From Notamacropus eugenii (taxonomy: Eukaryota; Chordata; Mammalia; Diprotodontia; Macropodidae): DNA of 64,000 bases. The stretch lies in NCBI RefSeq assembly GCF_028372415.1, contig NC_092875.1, positions 57,710,919 through 57,774,918 on the forward strand, in the 5' to 3' direction. Numbering within the stretch: position 1 is the stretch's first letter; each line of letters begins with the position of its first letter. The notes under the pieces are model-generated. The model was not told where the DNA came from. It ran no database searches and saw nothing but the letters and a program-made list of their open reading frames with translations. Positions 11,660 to 23,848 of the stretch are shown here, one piece after another. The position numbers and the translations under genes are program-made.

Positions 11660-13571
11660 CAAATTGTGCGTGTGTGTCTGTGTGTGTGTGCGTGTGACTA
11701 AATTACAAAATGAAAGAATGCATGAAAAGGGAGAGGAGAGATGGATAGGTTATATAATGTGCCTTGCTCAGGTTGAAGGCTAGCAATGAGAGGAAGATAA
11801 CTCTTTTGGTCTCTTGGGAAGAGGAGACCCTGTAGAGAAGTGGGCAAAGAAGCATGGAGAAGAATTAAAAAAGGGAGAACAGTGAGAGTGCTTATTTTGA
11901 TGGTAGGATGGGGTGTCACTGATGAATACTCCTATGGATGAAGAGAGATGGTCTGTGAAGGGAAATGGGAATCTTGCACTGGATGTTATCTGCATGGATT
12001 TGTTGCTTAGACCCCTCATCCTGACTTAGGAGGGGTGTGTGTCAAAACTTCTAGAGGCAACTGGTACCTGGAGGAATAAGGAACATGGAACCAGGGAGGA
12101 GATTTTGAGATAAATGAGGAAGGAAGGTGGCCAAAGGGAGAGTATAAGCCAAGGATGGACAATATAATTGTGTAAGGATGTCCTGCCATGGGGTTGTGCC
12201 TTCTATTCAGTTCTTCTTAAATTGTGGGTCTTAACATTCATCTTAACTGAATGTGGAGCCTGCAAAAAATTTGGCATCAGTAAGAGCTCTCTGAATGCAT
12301 AGTGATGAAAATATCAGTATGAGATATTCCACCAAGATTTAATTCTTTGTGTAAAAATAAACAAGCACATCCATCTCTTTAGTATGCAAATTTGCTTTCA
12401 TCATTAATCGATGGTAACATTTTATGTATGCCAGGAAAAGAATTATTTTAAAATACATTTCTTTATGATTTATTATCAGCAGATTTTTGATTTGTATACA
12501 CCACAAACTGTTAGGGGGTTGAACAACTGGTCTGAAGGAGACTGGTGTATTTTACACACGTTTATACCCAGGGTTGCAAGTGGAAAAAGTTTAAGAAACC
12601 CTATTTTATTTCACCTACAAGAATTGGTATTTTTCTAGGAGGAGAGTCAATGGAAAAAGCCACTGGGTGTGGGAAACTGTACACTACAATGGCAAAAAGT
12701 ATTTGGAGGGGAGAGCCCAAATTGGGTACCTTGAAAGTTTTGATTCCACAAGGAATGTACAGAGTAGAGAGGGAATAGATAAATACAAGGGTTATGAATC
12801 AGAGAACAGGATTTAGAATAAAAATGAGGAGAGGATGGAGAGTGAAGAGAGTGAAAAAGAAAAATTCTCTCCAGGAAGAGATGTGGAGAATGAAAAAAAA
12901 ACCCTAGTGAATGAAACAAGTTGAAGAGGAGGAGAAGGAGGAGAATTCTACTTGACTGAGAAGAAAAAAAGAGAGAAAGAATTAAAGAACTAGATTAAAG
13001 CAGGAAATAAAAAAGTATCTATTAAGTAAATCTCCACAAGCAAAAGGGTAAGTAATAGGTGGGGAGATCAAGAGTGAGGGAAAAAGAACCAGTGGGCACA
13101 GAGTCACCTTAATAAAGCTGAAACATAGGTTAGTATAGTGACTGGCACATAGTAGGTGCTTACTGTTTTTTTTTAATTGATTGATAGCTAAAGAGATATC
13201 TCTCAGGGTTTTCTGTTCCCAAATGGTGTGTGCTATGGTGAAATAATTAACCTAGATTATTTCTCCCAGGGGGTAAAGGTTAAATTGTTGCAGTGGGCTA
13301 TCAATAAGTAGATGACCCTTGGATTTGATGACCTTTGGCAAATGCTTTTTTCTGCAGTATGTATCAGCCATGTGTCCAAGGAATCAAGAGATTCCTTTCC
13401 TTTATGTCTAACATCATCTTGTTTGTCATCAATGAACTGGTTCAGAGCTCAACTGTTCTCAGTTTTCGCAATCACTGTCTCAATTAGCTCAGAGTGAGTA
13501 AGCATATTCTCTGAGGATAACTTGTCATAAGAGCAAGACAACCTTTCCCCAGAATGCCTGGAGTTGCTTTT
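11660..13571. other. Intergenic, purine-rich, little recognised
   Basis: Contains a short TG/CG repeat at 11,668-11,695, GA-rich sequence at 12,780-13,080 and a short L2-type tail (tggcacatagtaggtgctta) near 13,143. No gene seen. Confidence 0.4.
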
Positions 13572-16528
13572 TTTTTTTTAATATATAATTTATTTATTTT
13601 TCATTTCTCAACATTCACTTCCACAAGAATTTGAATTTAAAATTTTCTCCCCATCTCTCTCCACCCCCCACTCTAGACAACATGCACCTCATCTACCACT
13701 TCCTCCAGTCTGTCCTCCCTTCTATTACCCATCCTTCTCCCATCCTCTTCCCCTCTATTTTCCTGTAGGGCAAAACAGATTTCTATACTCCATTGCCTGT
13801 ATATCTTAATTTCCAGTTGCATGCTAAAACATTTTTTAACATTCATTATTAAAGCTTTGAATTCCATATTCTGTCCCTTCCTCCCTCCCCACCCATCCTC
13901 ACTGAGAAAACAATCATTTCAATATAGGTTATACATGTGTAACAATGCAAAGCACTTCCATAATAGTTATGTTGTGAAAGACTAACCACTAACCTCTATC
14001 TTATACTGCCCTCCATTTATTTCATTCTCTCCCTTGACCTGTCCTCCCACAAAAATGTTTACTTCTGATTATTCCTTTCTCCAATTTGCTGTCCCTTCTA
14101 TTATTTTCTCTTTCCTGTTCCCTTCCCTCTTGCCTTCCTGTAAGGTAAAATGGATTTCCATATCCAATTGAGGTGTGTTATTCCCTCCTTAAGTCAAGCC
14201 CATGAGAGTAAGGCTCAATTATTTCATCTCTCCCTTTTTCCCCTCCATTGGTAAAGCTCCTTCTTTCCTCTTTTATGTAAGATAGTTTGCCACATTCTAT
14301 CTCTCCCTTTCTCTTACTCCTAGTACGTTCCATTCAACAGGCGATTTTGTTTTTTTAGATATTCTCCCTTCATATTCAGTTCACCCTGTGCCCTCTGTCT
14401 ATGTATATACATATATACATATACACATACACCCATGTATACACCCATGTATATATACATACCTACACATATACAATAAATACATACATACATACATATT
14501 CATACACACCTACATATATACATATACGTATACATATATATATACACATTTCCTCTAACCTAATACTGAAAAAGGTCTCATGAGTTGCCAATAACACCTT
14601 TCCAGGTAGGAATGTAAACAGTTCAACTTTAATGAACTTCTTAAGGGTTCTCTTTCCTGTTTACCTTTTCATGTTTCTCTTAATTCTTGTATTTGAAAGT
14701 CAAATTTTCTATTCAGCTCTGGTCTTTTCCACAAGAATGCTTGGAAGTCCTCTATTTCATTGAAATTTAATTTTTTCATCCTGAAGTATTAATACTCAGT
14801 TTTTCTGGGTAGGTGATTCTTAGCTTTAATCCTATCTCCTTCAACCTCTGGAATATCATATTCCAATCCCTCGATCCCTTAGTGTAGAAGCTGATAAATC
14901 CTGTGTTATCCTGATTGTATTTCCACAGTACTTGAATTGTTTCTTTCTGACTGCTTGTAATATTTTCTGCTTGACTTGGGAACTCTGGAATTTGGCTACA
15001 ATATTCCTAGGAGTTTTACTTTCGGTACCTCTTTCTGGAGGTGATCAGTGAATTCTTTCCATTTCTATTTTACCCTATGGTTCTGGAATATCAGGGCAGT
15101 TTTCCTTGAGAATTTCTTGGAAGATGATGCCTAGCCTTTTTTTTTTGATCATGGTTTTCAGGTAGTCCCATATTTTTTAAATTATCTCTTTTGGATCTGT
15201 TTCCCAGGTCAGTTGTTTTTCCAACGAGATATTTCACATTGTCTTCTATTTTTTCATTCTTTCATTTTTGTTTTATAATTTCTTGGTTTCTCATAAAGCC
15301 ATTAGCTTCCATCTGCTCCATTCTAATTTTTAAAGAACAATTTTCTTCAATGAGCTTTTGAGCCTCCTTTTCATTTGGCCAATTCTGCTTTTTAAAGCAT
15401 TTTTCTCCTCTTTTGGACCTCTTTTACCATTTTGGTTAGTCTATTTTTAATGGTGTTATTTTCTTCAGCAATTTTTTTTGGGTCTCTTTTAGTAAGCTAT
15501 TGACTTGCTTTTCATGATTATCTTGCATTGCTTTCATTTCTCTTCCCAACTTTTCCTCCACCTCTGTTACTTGATTTTCAAAATCCTTTTTGAGCTCTTC
15601 TATGACCTGAGACTGTTCATAGTTTTTTGGAGGTTTTGGATGTAGAAGCCTTGACTTTTATGTCTTCCTCTGATGGTATGCCTTGTTCTTCCTCATCTGA
15701 AAGGATGGAAGAAAATACCTTTTCACCAAGAAAGTAACCTTCTATAGTCTTATTTTTCCCCTTTTTTTGGAGCATTTCCCCAGCCAGTTTCTTGACTTTT
15801 GAGTCCTTTGTTAAGTGGAGGGTGTACCATCCTAGGCTTCAGAGGTTTTATGCAGCTGTTCTCTGAGATATCTCTAGGGACCTGTAAGTTCTCAGTTCCT
15901 CCAAGGTGACACAATCAAAGAAGAGGAGTTTACTCCTCTCCTGGCCTGCACTCTGGTCTGTGAGAAACCACAAGCACTCTTCCTGTCCTGGTACTGCCAG
16001 TAGGATTCCCTCTCCACACCCACCTCGAGTCTACCAAGCCAGTGCTCATCCTCACCCCAGGACTGCTACTCAGCACTGAGACTCAGATAAGTTGCTTGAT
16101 TCCTCCAAGGGCTCCAAAAATGGAAGTGGCTGCCACCCTGGGGTCAGAACTGGGGCCTGACCACTCTCCCCTCTCACCCAGGTGAAAAGGCTTTCTTACT
16201 GACCTTTGAAGCTATCTTTGGCATTTGTGGTTTGAGAAATCTGGGAACCGCAGCTTCACATGATTCCACACCCTGAACCTGCTCTAGTCCTGTCTGTGCT
16301 GTGTGGCCCAGGCTGCACTGTGCTCCATTCTGAGCCTGGTGTTTTAGACCTTTCCTTCTGGCTTTCCAAGTTGTCTTGGGCTAGAAATCTGTTTCACTCT
16401 GTCATTTTGTGGCTTCTGCTGCTCTAGAATTTGTTTAGAGTCATTTTTCACAGGTATTTTATGTGCTATGGGTGGAGAGCTAGAGCAGGTCTGTCCTTCT
16501 AGTCTGCCATCTTGGCTCTGCCCCCCAT
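13572..16528 (-). mobile_element. L1/HAL1-type LINE, near full length (5' end at 16,528)
   Basis: On the minus strand the element begins in a GC-rich leader with gagccaagatggc, the YY1-like start typical of L1 5' UTRs. It then has a coiled-coil region rich in Lys/Glu (antisense 15,270-15,640), an ORF1 C-terminal-like stretch (antisense 14,700-15,130) and a 3' end with the usual L1 3' UTR block, terminating at a T-rich tract (antisense A-tail) at 13,572. No ORF2 endonuclease or reverse transcriptase was seen, which fits HAL1 (half-L1) elements. Many stops. Confidence 0.6.
14398..14552. repeat. (CATA)n/(TATACA)n simple repeat
   Basis: Imperfect tetra- and hexanucleotide array of TA and CA steps inside the 13,572-16,528 element. 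Confidence 0.85.
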
Positions 16529-16749
16529 ACCTGGAGCTCCTTAATTGCTGAGTGGAAGCCAGTGTGTCACTATAGGGTACTCTTTATTGAGGTATGTTGT
16601 TGGAAACCGTGAAGCTATGTATGTGGTCTGTTATTAACAGTTCCCTTGTACTTGTATAACCTTTGGGGGGAGACTATGGAGAGAGAGAAAAGACGTTGGG
16701 AAACAGCAGACAAGTAGAGAGGTTAATGTTCAACAAGACCCTGATTTCC

Positions 16750-18612
16750 AACTTTCAGATAGTCCAATAATTTCTAAATTATCTCTTCTAGATATATTTT
16801 CTGGGTCAATTGTTTTTCCAATGAGATGTTTTACATTGTCTTCCATTTTTTCATTCTTTTGGTTTTGTTTACTGTTTCTTAATTTCACATAATGCTTCAA
16901 TTTGCTCCATTATGATTTTCAAGAAATTATTTCCTTCCATGAGCTTTTGGACCTCCTTTTTCTATTTGACCACTTTTATTTTTTAAGGCATTCTTCTCCT
17001 CATTGGCTTTTTGGACCTGTTTTTAGCCTAATCTGTTTTTTAAGGTGTTATTTTCTTCAGTATTTTGTCTGTCTTTTTTTTTAACCAAGCTGTTGACTTT
17101 TTTCTCATACTTTTCTTGCATCACTTGCATTTCACTTCCCAATTTTTCTTCTACCTCTCTTACTTAATTTTAAAAATTCTTTTTGAGCTCTTCCATGGTC
17201 TGAGATCAATTCATATTTTTCTTAGAGGCTTTGGATGTAGGAGCTTTGACTGTTTTGTCTTCTGAGCGTGTGCTTTGATATTCCTTGTCATCATAAAAGT
17301 CAAAGTTTTTCCATTGTTTGTTCATTTTCTCAGTCTATTCCTTGACTTTAAACTTTTTTTTTCTGAAGTAGTGCTCTGCTTTCAGAATGGAGGGCACACT
17401 ATTTCAGGCCTCAGGGGTTTTGTGCAGCTATTTTTAGAGTTCATTCTAGGGACTTGTAAGTTTTCAGTTATTCCAAGGGGATATGATCCAAGGAGAGGTG
17501 TTTACTACTCTCCTAGCCTGTGCTCTGGTCTGTGAACAACCACAACCACTCTTTTTTCCCCTGGAACTGAGGAGGATCCCCCTGCTTCTGTCACCACAAA
17601 CTTTGTTGTGCTAGTGCTTCTTACCCTAAGACAGTCACTTGTGGCGGATGGCCTGCGCCCCAACACGGCTTGGTGATGTGGTGAAGAAGAAAGATACGGG
17701 AGGTGGGAAAAGATAGACCAATTCCATTTATTGATCCGAGGGTTAGGGTATATATAGACAGAAACTGCAAGTCTACATGACATTCTGCTCATCTCCTGTC
17801 CCAGTGATTTGGCCAGTCTTATTGTCTTTAAAGACTGTTAGCCTAGAGGGCATCTATTTTACATACCCCTTGTTTTCTGTAATTCTCTTGTTTGTCTCAC
17901 GGAGACAGCAACATCTGGGGGGCATGGAGAGCCATTCCAGATGATAATGAGCATGGTCTCAAAGAACAGTTTCCCCAAAGGTCTATCCTGATCTTGTCAA
18001 CCGCACTCCACCCTGGCCCTCAACAGTCACCCAGTTTGACCTGCCTTCAGTTATGGACAAAGAAACTGAGTGCTACCTCAGTGCTAGCAAAAAAGACCCC
18101 TGCAATCTCCTTCTGACCAATTGTTCAACCTCCTTACAATTAGTGGGCTATGAGCTCTGGAAGTAGCTGCTGCCACTGCTGATTCAGTCAATGCCAAGGC
18201 CTGCTTCTGGTTTTCTGTGGCTTGGGCTATGCTGGCTTAGCCTGTGGTGGACTCCACTCCATTCTCACCCAGGAAGGAGAGACTTTTCCTGCTGACCTTT
18301 TAGTTTTCTTTGGCTTCTGTGGGCTAAGGGGTCTGGAAACTTTCACTGCTGTTAGTGATTCAGTTGTCCTGAGGCCAACTCTGGGTTATCTGGGGTCTTG
18401 TCAGTGCAAGCATACTTCTCTTTTATCCTGGTGCAACAGACCTTTTCTCCTGATCTTCCAAGTTGTCTTGACTTAGAAATTTGCTTCATTCCATCTTTTT
18501 GTGGGTTCTTCTGGTATATAATTTCTTTAGAGTCACTTTTAAAGGTATTTGGAAAGGTTTGGGCGAGAGCTCAGGTGGGTCGCTGCCTTTATTCTACCAT
18601 CTTGGCTCCATC
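16750..18612 (-). mobile_element. Second L1/HAL1-type LINE, 5' part, split by a solo LTR
   Basis: Parallel to the preceding element, with shared blocks ttttccaatgagatgtttta, cctccttttt, ttgagctcttc and atggtctgag. The leader is at 18,612 with tggagccaagatggtagaa on the minus strand. The 3' half is missing. Interrupted at 17,640-18,025. Confidence 0.6.
17640..18025 (-). mobile_element. Solo LTR of an endogenous retrovirus (386 bp)
   Basis: On the minus strand it starts TGTTGAGGG and ends CCGCCACA. Near the end is a TATATATACC box, then AATAAATGG about 85 nt before the 3' border. It is flanked by gtcact (17,634-17,639) and gtcacc (18,026-18,031), a probable 6-bp target-site duplication with one change. 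No internal retroviral sequence adjoins it. Confidence 0.75.
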
Positions 18613-18817
18613 TGGACAATTTCTTATTAACCCCTCTCTCTTCCATGGGATTATGAATTGAGTATTAATGAACAACTGAAGGAACCATGGCATGATGCAA
18701 GAAGATCATCCAAGAAAAATGAAATGTAATGGCAAATAGTATATAAAAAGAGTGGGCAGGTGGAGATGAGGAACTATGGTCTTTGTTCAAGATTTGTGGT
18801 GACTAACAACATGAGCA

Positions 18818-18820
<3 letters not shown>

Positions 18821-18859
<39 letters not shown>
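18821..18859. repeat. (TG)n microsatellite
   Basis: 19 uninterrupted TG units. Confidence 0.95.
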
Positions 18860-18861
<2 letters not shown>

Positions 18862-18949
18862 GATGACAGGCACATTGTTGGTCATCATAGGTGTTGATTA
18901 GTGTCACAGTGGATGTCAAGGTCAAATGGAAGAGTGATTCTTTCTCTGT

Positions 18950-19545
18950 GGAGAGGAGTTTTATGACAGATTAGAACTGTGTACTCAAACCTAATGGGAT
19001 GAAAACATTTCCTATGGAATCTGGGGAGGATGTTTGGTAAGCAAGTGTGTTGGCCTCATCTGTATCCAGCTGAGAAGGGTATAAATGCCAGTACTGGCAT
19101 CTTCTGGGAGTTGTTGGAGTCATGGGTCACGGGTATGGGTCAAAGACCTAGAGGATGGAGCAGGGGTGGAATGCCAGGAGTACATCCAATGCCAGATTTA
19201 CTCCAAAGTAATAGACTCCCTCCAAATGAAGAGATCATAATTAGGGCAGACACACCATTCTTAGGAAAAACCAAAACAAACCAGAATCTTCTTGGGATTG
19301 GGGAGGGAGAGAGGTGATGAGGGTTTTCTGCCCTCCCCAGACCTGTCCTGAGGATTATGTCCAGGTGATTCTACTGTATGACCTGTTCTGAAGCTCAGGT
19401 CCATTCCAGATGAGTGTTACTGTCCCCTAGCTTGGACATCATGAGGAGAGGAACTGGTGTAGGTTGGTCAGGGTGGTCCACACAGTTGGGTTGTGGTGGG
19501 TTCCAAAGATGTTGACAAGACAGCTAATGACTATTAAGGAAGGAT
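18950..19545 (-). pseudogene. CYP4F pseudogene fragment: homologues of coding exons 11 and 10
   Basis: Minus strand 19,522-19,458 reads VISCLVNIFGTHHNPTVW, clearly the exon-10 strand. The donor GAG|GT has become GACCA, and the Pro-Asn-Pro codons are changed. About 19,150-19,060 aligns with exon 11 (agctgagaaggg, gccag, atcttctgg) but has lost the GTAAG donor and the frame. The 19,150-19,440 segment between them resembles the intron of the intact gene (ctcaggtccatt, cccctagcttgga). Exon order and strand match the live gene, so this is a diverged tandem-duplicate remnant, not a retrocopy. Confidence 0.82.
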
Positions 19546-19779
19546 AGAAAAGAGGGGAAAATATTTCTGTGGAAAACGTTTTTAGAGTATTGTGTTGTAA
19601 CTCTGGGTCAAAATATGGAACACATCTCTCCAACTCCAGTGAGATTAAGGGACTTTCCTCAAAATAAACCTATGTCAAGGTAGGTAGTACAAGTATCAGC
19701 CTCACTTTATGGATGAAGAAACTGAGGAACAGAAAATAGATTTTACTGAAAGTTGTCTAGCAAATCATATATTGCTTGT

Positions 19780-19885
19780 TTTACATAGTTGTTTCTACGT
19801 TTTCTCCCTGATTAAGTTGTGAGCATTTTATTTTTCTTTGTATAGCTAATGCTTAGCATAGTGCCTGGTAGATATTAGGCACTTA
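19780..19885 (+). mobile_element. L2-type LINE 3' tail
   Basis: taagttgtgagcattttat, ttagcatagtgcctggtag, attaggcacttagg. Confidence 0.5.
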
Positions 19886-20300
19886 GGAATGTTTGGCTAT
19901 GAGAGTCAGACTATAAGGAAAGCTGAGTGCCTCAAAATTAATGCTTTTGAATTGTGGTACTGGAGAAGACTTTCGACAGTCCCTTGGATAGCAAGGAGAT
20001 CAAATCAATCAATACTTAATGAAATTAACTCAGGCTCTTCACTGAAAGGTCAATTGCTGAAGCTTAAATACTTTGGCCACGTAAGGAGAAGATCACACCT
20101 ATTGGAAAAGACCCTGATGTTGGGAAAGTTGAAGAAAAGGAAAAGAGGACAGGAGAGGAGGAGATGGTTAGAAAGTTTCATGGAAATCATGAACATGAAC
20201 TTGGACAGACTTTGAGAAATAGTGAAGATAGAAATACCTGGAGTACTACTGTCCATGGAGTCATGAAGAGTCAGACATGATTGAATAACTAATCAACGAC
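19886..20300 (+). mobile_element. BovB-like RTE LINE 3' fragment
   Basis: A 108-codon open frame (19,889-20,215) encodes the C-terminal region of a BovB/RTE ORF2: FELWYWRRL, RRSNQSILNEI, KYFGHVRRR, LEKTLMLGK. The 3' end has gtcatgaagagtcagacatga and then ttgaataactaatcaac, the tail borrowed by the MAR1-type SINEs in this window. The reverse transcriptase core is absent (5' truncated). Confidence 0.8.
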
Positions 20301-20449
20301 AATATCTTCAGTGGACTGAACGGTGAAATCCTATCTCCAGAAGTGAAGAAAAGTCCTTGGCTGTTATAGTGACTGAGGTAACTCTGGCTATGATTGTTTT
20401 TTCACAGTAGCATATGGTAATTAATTACTTATGCTTATCTTTGTTTTAT

Positions 20450-21540
20450 TATTGATTTTGCTAATAAATCTACTCATCCAGTTCTATCTTCTCTGCTGAT
20501 CTCCAGACTCATATCTCCAACTACTTATTAAGCATCCCAAACTGGCTGTCCCAAAGACAGGTTAAATTCAACATGTCTCAAACTGAATTCATTATCTTTC
20601 TCCCTCCAAGCTCTCCTCCTTCCAAACTTTACTATTGTATTGAAGGTATCCTTATTCTTCCAGTCATCTAGGCTCTCAACCTATATGTCATACTTGACTC
20701 CTCTGTTTTTCTTACCTCTTCCCCCCAATCCCACCAACATCCAATATCTTGCCAAAGCTGGTCAGTTTTACCTTTATGACATCTCTGCATATGTGTCTTT
20801 CCTCCTCTGACACTACTGCCAGCCTGGTGTAGGCCCTCATCACCTCACCTTTGACTATAGAAATATTCTCCTCATTTATTTCCCTGCCAAAAGTTTCTTC
20901 TCTATCCAGGTCACCCTCAGCTACCAGTGATGAACTTTCTAAAGCTCAAGTCTGACCACATCACCCTTCCTATTCAATAAACTCCACTGACTCCCTATAA
21001 ACTCCAAGATCAAATATAAAATTCCTCATTTGTCATTAAAAGTCCTTCCTACACTTTTCCAAACTTCTTATGCTCTACATTCTCTCCCCATCTCCCAGGT
21101 ATTCTTTGATCCAGTAACACTGGTCTCCTTGCTATTCCTTGAATAAAACCAGGAAGTTTCCAGACTCCAGATATTTTCGTTGGCTGTCATCCATGGCTAG
21201 AATTCTTTCCCACTTCAACTCCTCCTCCTTCTCAATTCAATTCCTCAACTCCACTTCCTGGTTTTACTTGAATTCCTTCAAGTCCCAGCTAAAATTCCAC
21301 CTTCTATAAGAAGCTTTTCCCAATCACCCTTAATTCTCATGTCTTACTTCTGCTGATTTCCTCTAATTTATCCTGTCTATATCTTGTTAATACATAATTG
21401 TTTACATGTTGTCTCTTTCATTAGACTGTGAGCTCCTTGTGATGAGGATTTCTCTTTTGTCTTCCTTTGTAACCCCAATGCCTCTATCATAGTGTGTGGC
21501 ACATATTAAGTGCTAAATAAATGTTTATTGACTGATTCAC
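20450..21540 (+). mobile_element. L2 LINE fragment (1.1 kb, 3' end)
   Basis: Follows the L2 ORF2 C-terminus and 3' UTR: ctccagactcatatctccaac, caacatgtctcaaactgaatt, cttgactcctctgttt, tctgaccacatcacccttcc, ccattttatt-type spacer, actgtgagctccttgtgatg, and a tail with ctaaataaatgtttattgac. Confidence 0.75.
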
Positions 21541-21600
21541 TGAAAAATTGCATATCTACCAACTAATCTTTATTTAATTACGGAATATTAGGGGATTTGA

Positions 21601-21711
21601 TATATATATATATATATAAAATCCTCTAATATCCCATAATCCCATACACACACACACACACACATATATATACACATATCTGTATATATATATATATATA
21701 TATATAGATAT

Positions 21712-21785
<74 letters not shown>
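21601..21785. repeat. Compound (TA)n-(CA)n-(TA)n-(GA)n microsatellite
   Basis: TA steps, then nine CA units, then about 75 bp of TA/GATA, ending in about 21 GA units. Confidence 0.95.
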
Positions 21786-21788
<3 letters not shown>

Positions 21789-22069
21789 TAACCACTATTA
21801 AAATGAAGTTTTTTACAGTTGGCTAAATAAATGAGATTTGATGAACTGGTGAATGTTCTCAGCTAAATTAATTGACTGATGGATAGGTTACATTTTATTA
21901 AGTAATAAGGATGTATCCATGTGTCTAGTGCATCCTAGAACTCATGAAGATGACATTAAATAGGGAATGAGTCAAGTACAAGTTGAGGTGGGAACTTAAA
22001 ACTGAGTATGGTCCACTCCAAAGTTCATGTTGCCACTGTTGTCATAGTGACAGTAATAATAATAATATT

Positions 22070-22275
22070 TATATAGTATTTAAAGGTTTAGAAACAATAC
22101 TGGGAGGTAGATACTATTGTTACCCCCATTTTACAGATGGGGATATTGAGCCTGACAGAAGTTATATGATTTGCCCAGAGTCACACAGCTAGCAAGTATG
22201 TGGGACTGGATTTGAACTTAGATCTTCTTGACTCCAAGTCCAGGACTCTATCAACCTAATGATTGAGCTGCCTTA
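22070..22275 (-). mobile_element. MIR-type SINE
   Basis: Antisense MIR: cccattttacagatgggga, cagagtcacacagctagcaag, gatttgaacttagatcttc. Confidence 0.7.
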
Positions 22276-22324
22276 CAAAAGTGTGCATAAAATAAATGCA
22301 AGGTAATTTTTTTTTACGTTGTGA

Positions 22325-22660
22325 GGGGTTGTTGTTGTTGTTGCTTTTGTCCTTCGTTCTCGAAGAGGACCATGACATCAAGATGATGACATGACTTGCA
22401 GTTGACTTTGATTTGAGTGAAGGAGGGCTGTGCAAGGTCACCAACCTCACTTTCTTCTCCTGAGCCACCTGGGTTCAGTGACCTGATATTCATCAGGATG
22501 ACTGGAAATGGCCCAGGATGCAATATGAGACCATGGCTTTTAGGCTAAAGTCTTATCATATTCTCACTTTGAGTGAGATACACCCATTCAATGAACAGGC
22601 TTCTTTAAGTAGTTACTCAATACGACACTTGAGCTGAGGTTTGAAGGAAACGCAGGATTC
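22325..22660 (-). mobile_element. SINE with RTE-derived 3' tail
   Basis: Starts (antisense) ttgttgttgttgctttt, gtccttcgttctcgaagagg, accatgacatcaagatg, which matches the 3' terminus of the RTE element at 29,640. It contains gagggctgtgcaaggtcacc and ends near gagtgagatacacccattc. Confidence 0.65.
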
Positions 22661-22666
22661 TCCAAG

Positions 22667-23203
22667 GTGACCAAAGACAGCTCATGTGTAGTCCACAAGC
22701 TTCGATGTCTGGAGGCAACAAGAGAAGGCTCTCCTGAGAAAACAGCAGTTCATATCAAGCCCTTCCTTCTCTGAACCCATGTAACCCTCATTTAAGCATA
22801 CAATCTAACCTTGTATTTCAGTTCATTCCTAGTAAGATTAGAAGTCTTCAAGAGCAGAGAACATAACCTAGAGTGGAGAGCTGAGTAAAAATATTTGGAT
22901 TTCTATTGAGTTTACTCAGAACTCAAGAGAGTGAAAAAGACCTCCAGGAGGCCTGATTGATCTTGCTATCTAGAGAAAATTGAGGAGAACCTGACTTCTG
23001 GGTTTAGGAGCCAGGTGGTATAAACATTGTAATGTTCAGCAAGGAAAGTAGTGCAGTTGATGTGAGAATTGGAAGGCAATCACTGTACCTGGGGTTGGGT
23101 TGGCAGGTTGTAACTGGCATATACAGGTATACCTTGGAGAGATTATGGATTCAATTCTAGACCACCTCAATAAAGCAAATATTGCAATTAAACAAGCCAC
23201 ATG
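22667..23203. repeat. Left arm of a long inverted duplication
   Basis: Reverse complement of 25,637-26,174 with only scattered differences (about 97-98% by eye). It includes the terminal 80 bp of a Tigger-type transposon (23,124-23,203), beginning caggtataccttggag. The match stops abruptly at 23,203, in the middle of transposon sequence. Confidence 0.9.
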
Positions 23204-23639
23204 GTCACATGGAGAAAGTCCAAAGAACAGATGAATTCTCTGCATAGAGAATTCTGTCTGTGCAAAGGCATTCCCTCAACCTACTTGCTTCACATCTTGT
23301 TCCTTTCATAGACAAACTTCTCCACTTCTTCTCTTCTTATGGCTCAGCCCCTCGCAATATGGTTTCCAATCTCATCACTCAACCATAAAAAGCTAATCAA
23401 GCTAATCAAGAATAATGAGGATTAAGAAAGTCATTGGTAACTTCCTTAGTGCAGTTCCCCTTAAGTGATGAGGGCAGAAGGCAGACTCCAAGGGATTCAG
23501 CAGCTAGTGAGAGAAGAGGAAGGGGAAGCAATGAGCATTAAGAGGTTTCTTTCTTCTAGGAGTCTGACTGAAAAGGGGCGGAGATACATGGGGCGATAAC
23601 TTGAAGAGATGGTAAAGTGAAATGTCTGATCACACCTTA

Positions 23640-23848
23640 CGTGGTCCAGGTGGGCCTAGCAGGGAATGCACTCAGTGTAGGCTTCAACCTTATTGGCACT
23701 CTCTCTGTCCACCTGCTGCCTGGGCTAACATGCATGATGTTTGTAGATTGGCTGAAGATCTTTACACAGGACTCGAGGGTGTCTAAATGAAAAGCTGGGG
23801 TCAGCAGGGGCTGGCGTCTTCTCCATTTGTCTCAGCAAGGTGACCAAG
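23640..23848 (-). pseudogene. CYP4F pseudogene fragment: homologue of coding exon 4
   Basis: On the + strand, atgcatgat, gaagatcttta, aaagctggggtcagcaggggc and ctccatttgtctc align base for base with the antisense of the intact exon at 47,817-47,944. The end corresponding to the exon's 5' side is lost after a Trp-Arg-like segment. The donor is GTTAGC instead of GTGAGC. Similarity runs about 90 bp into the downstream intron. It keeps the order expected for the same minus-strand duplicate as 18,950-19,545. The exons that should lie between them (5-9) were not found and are presumably deleted or overwritten by repeats. Confidence 0.8.

Noticed and set aside
19030..19317. 95-codon plus-strand frame
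   Set aside because: Antisense to the decayed CYP4F exon 11 homologue.
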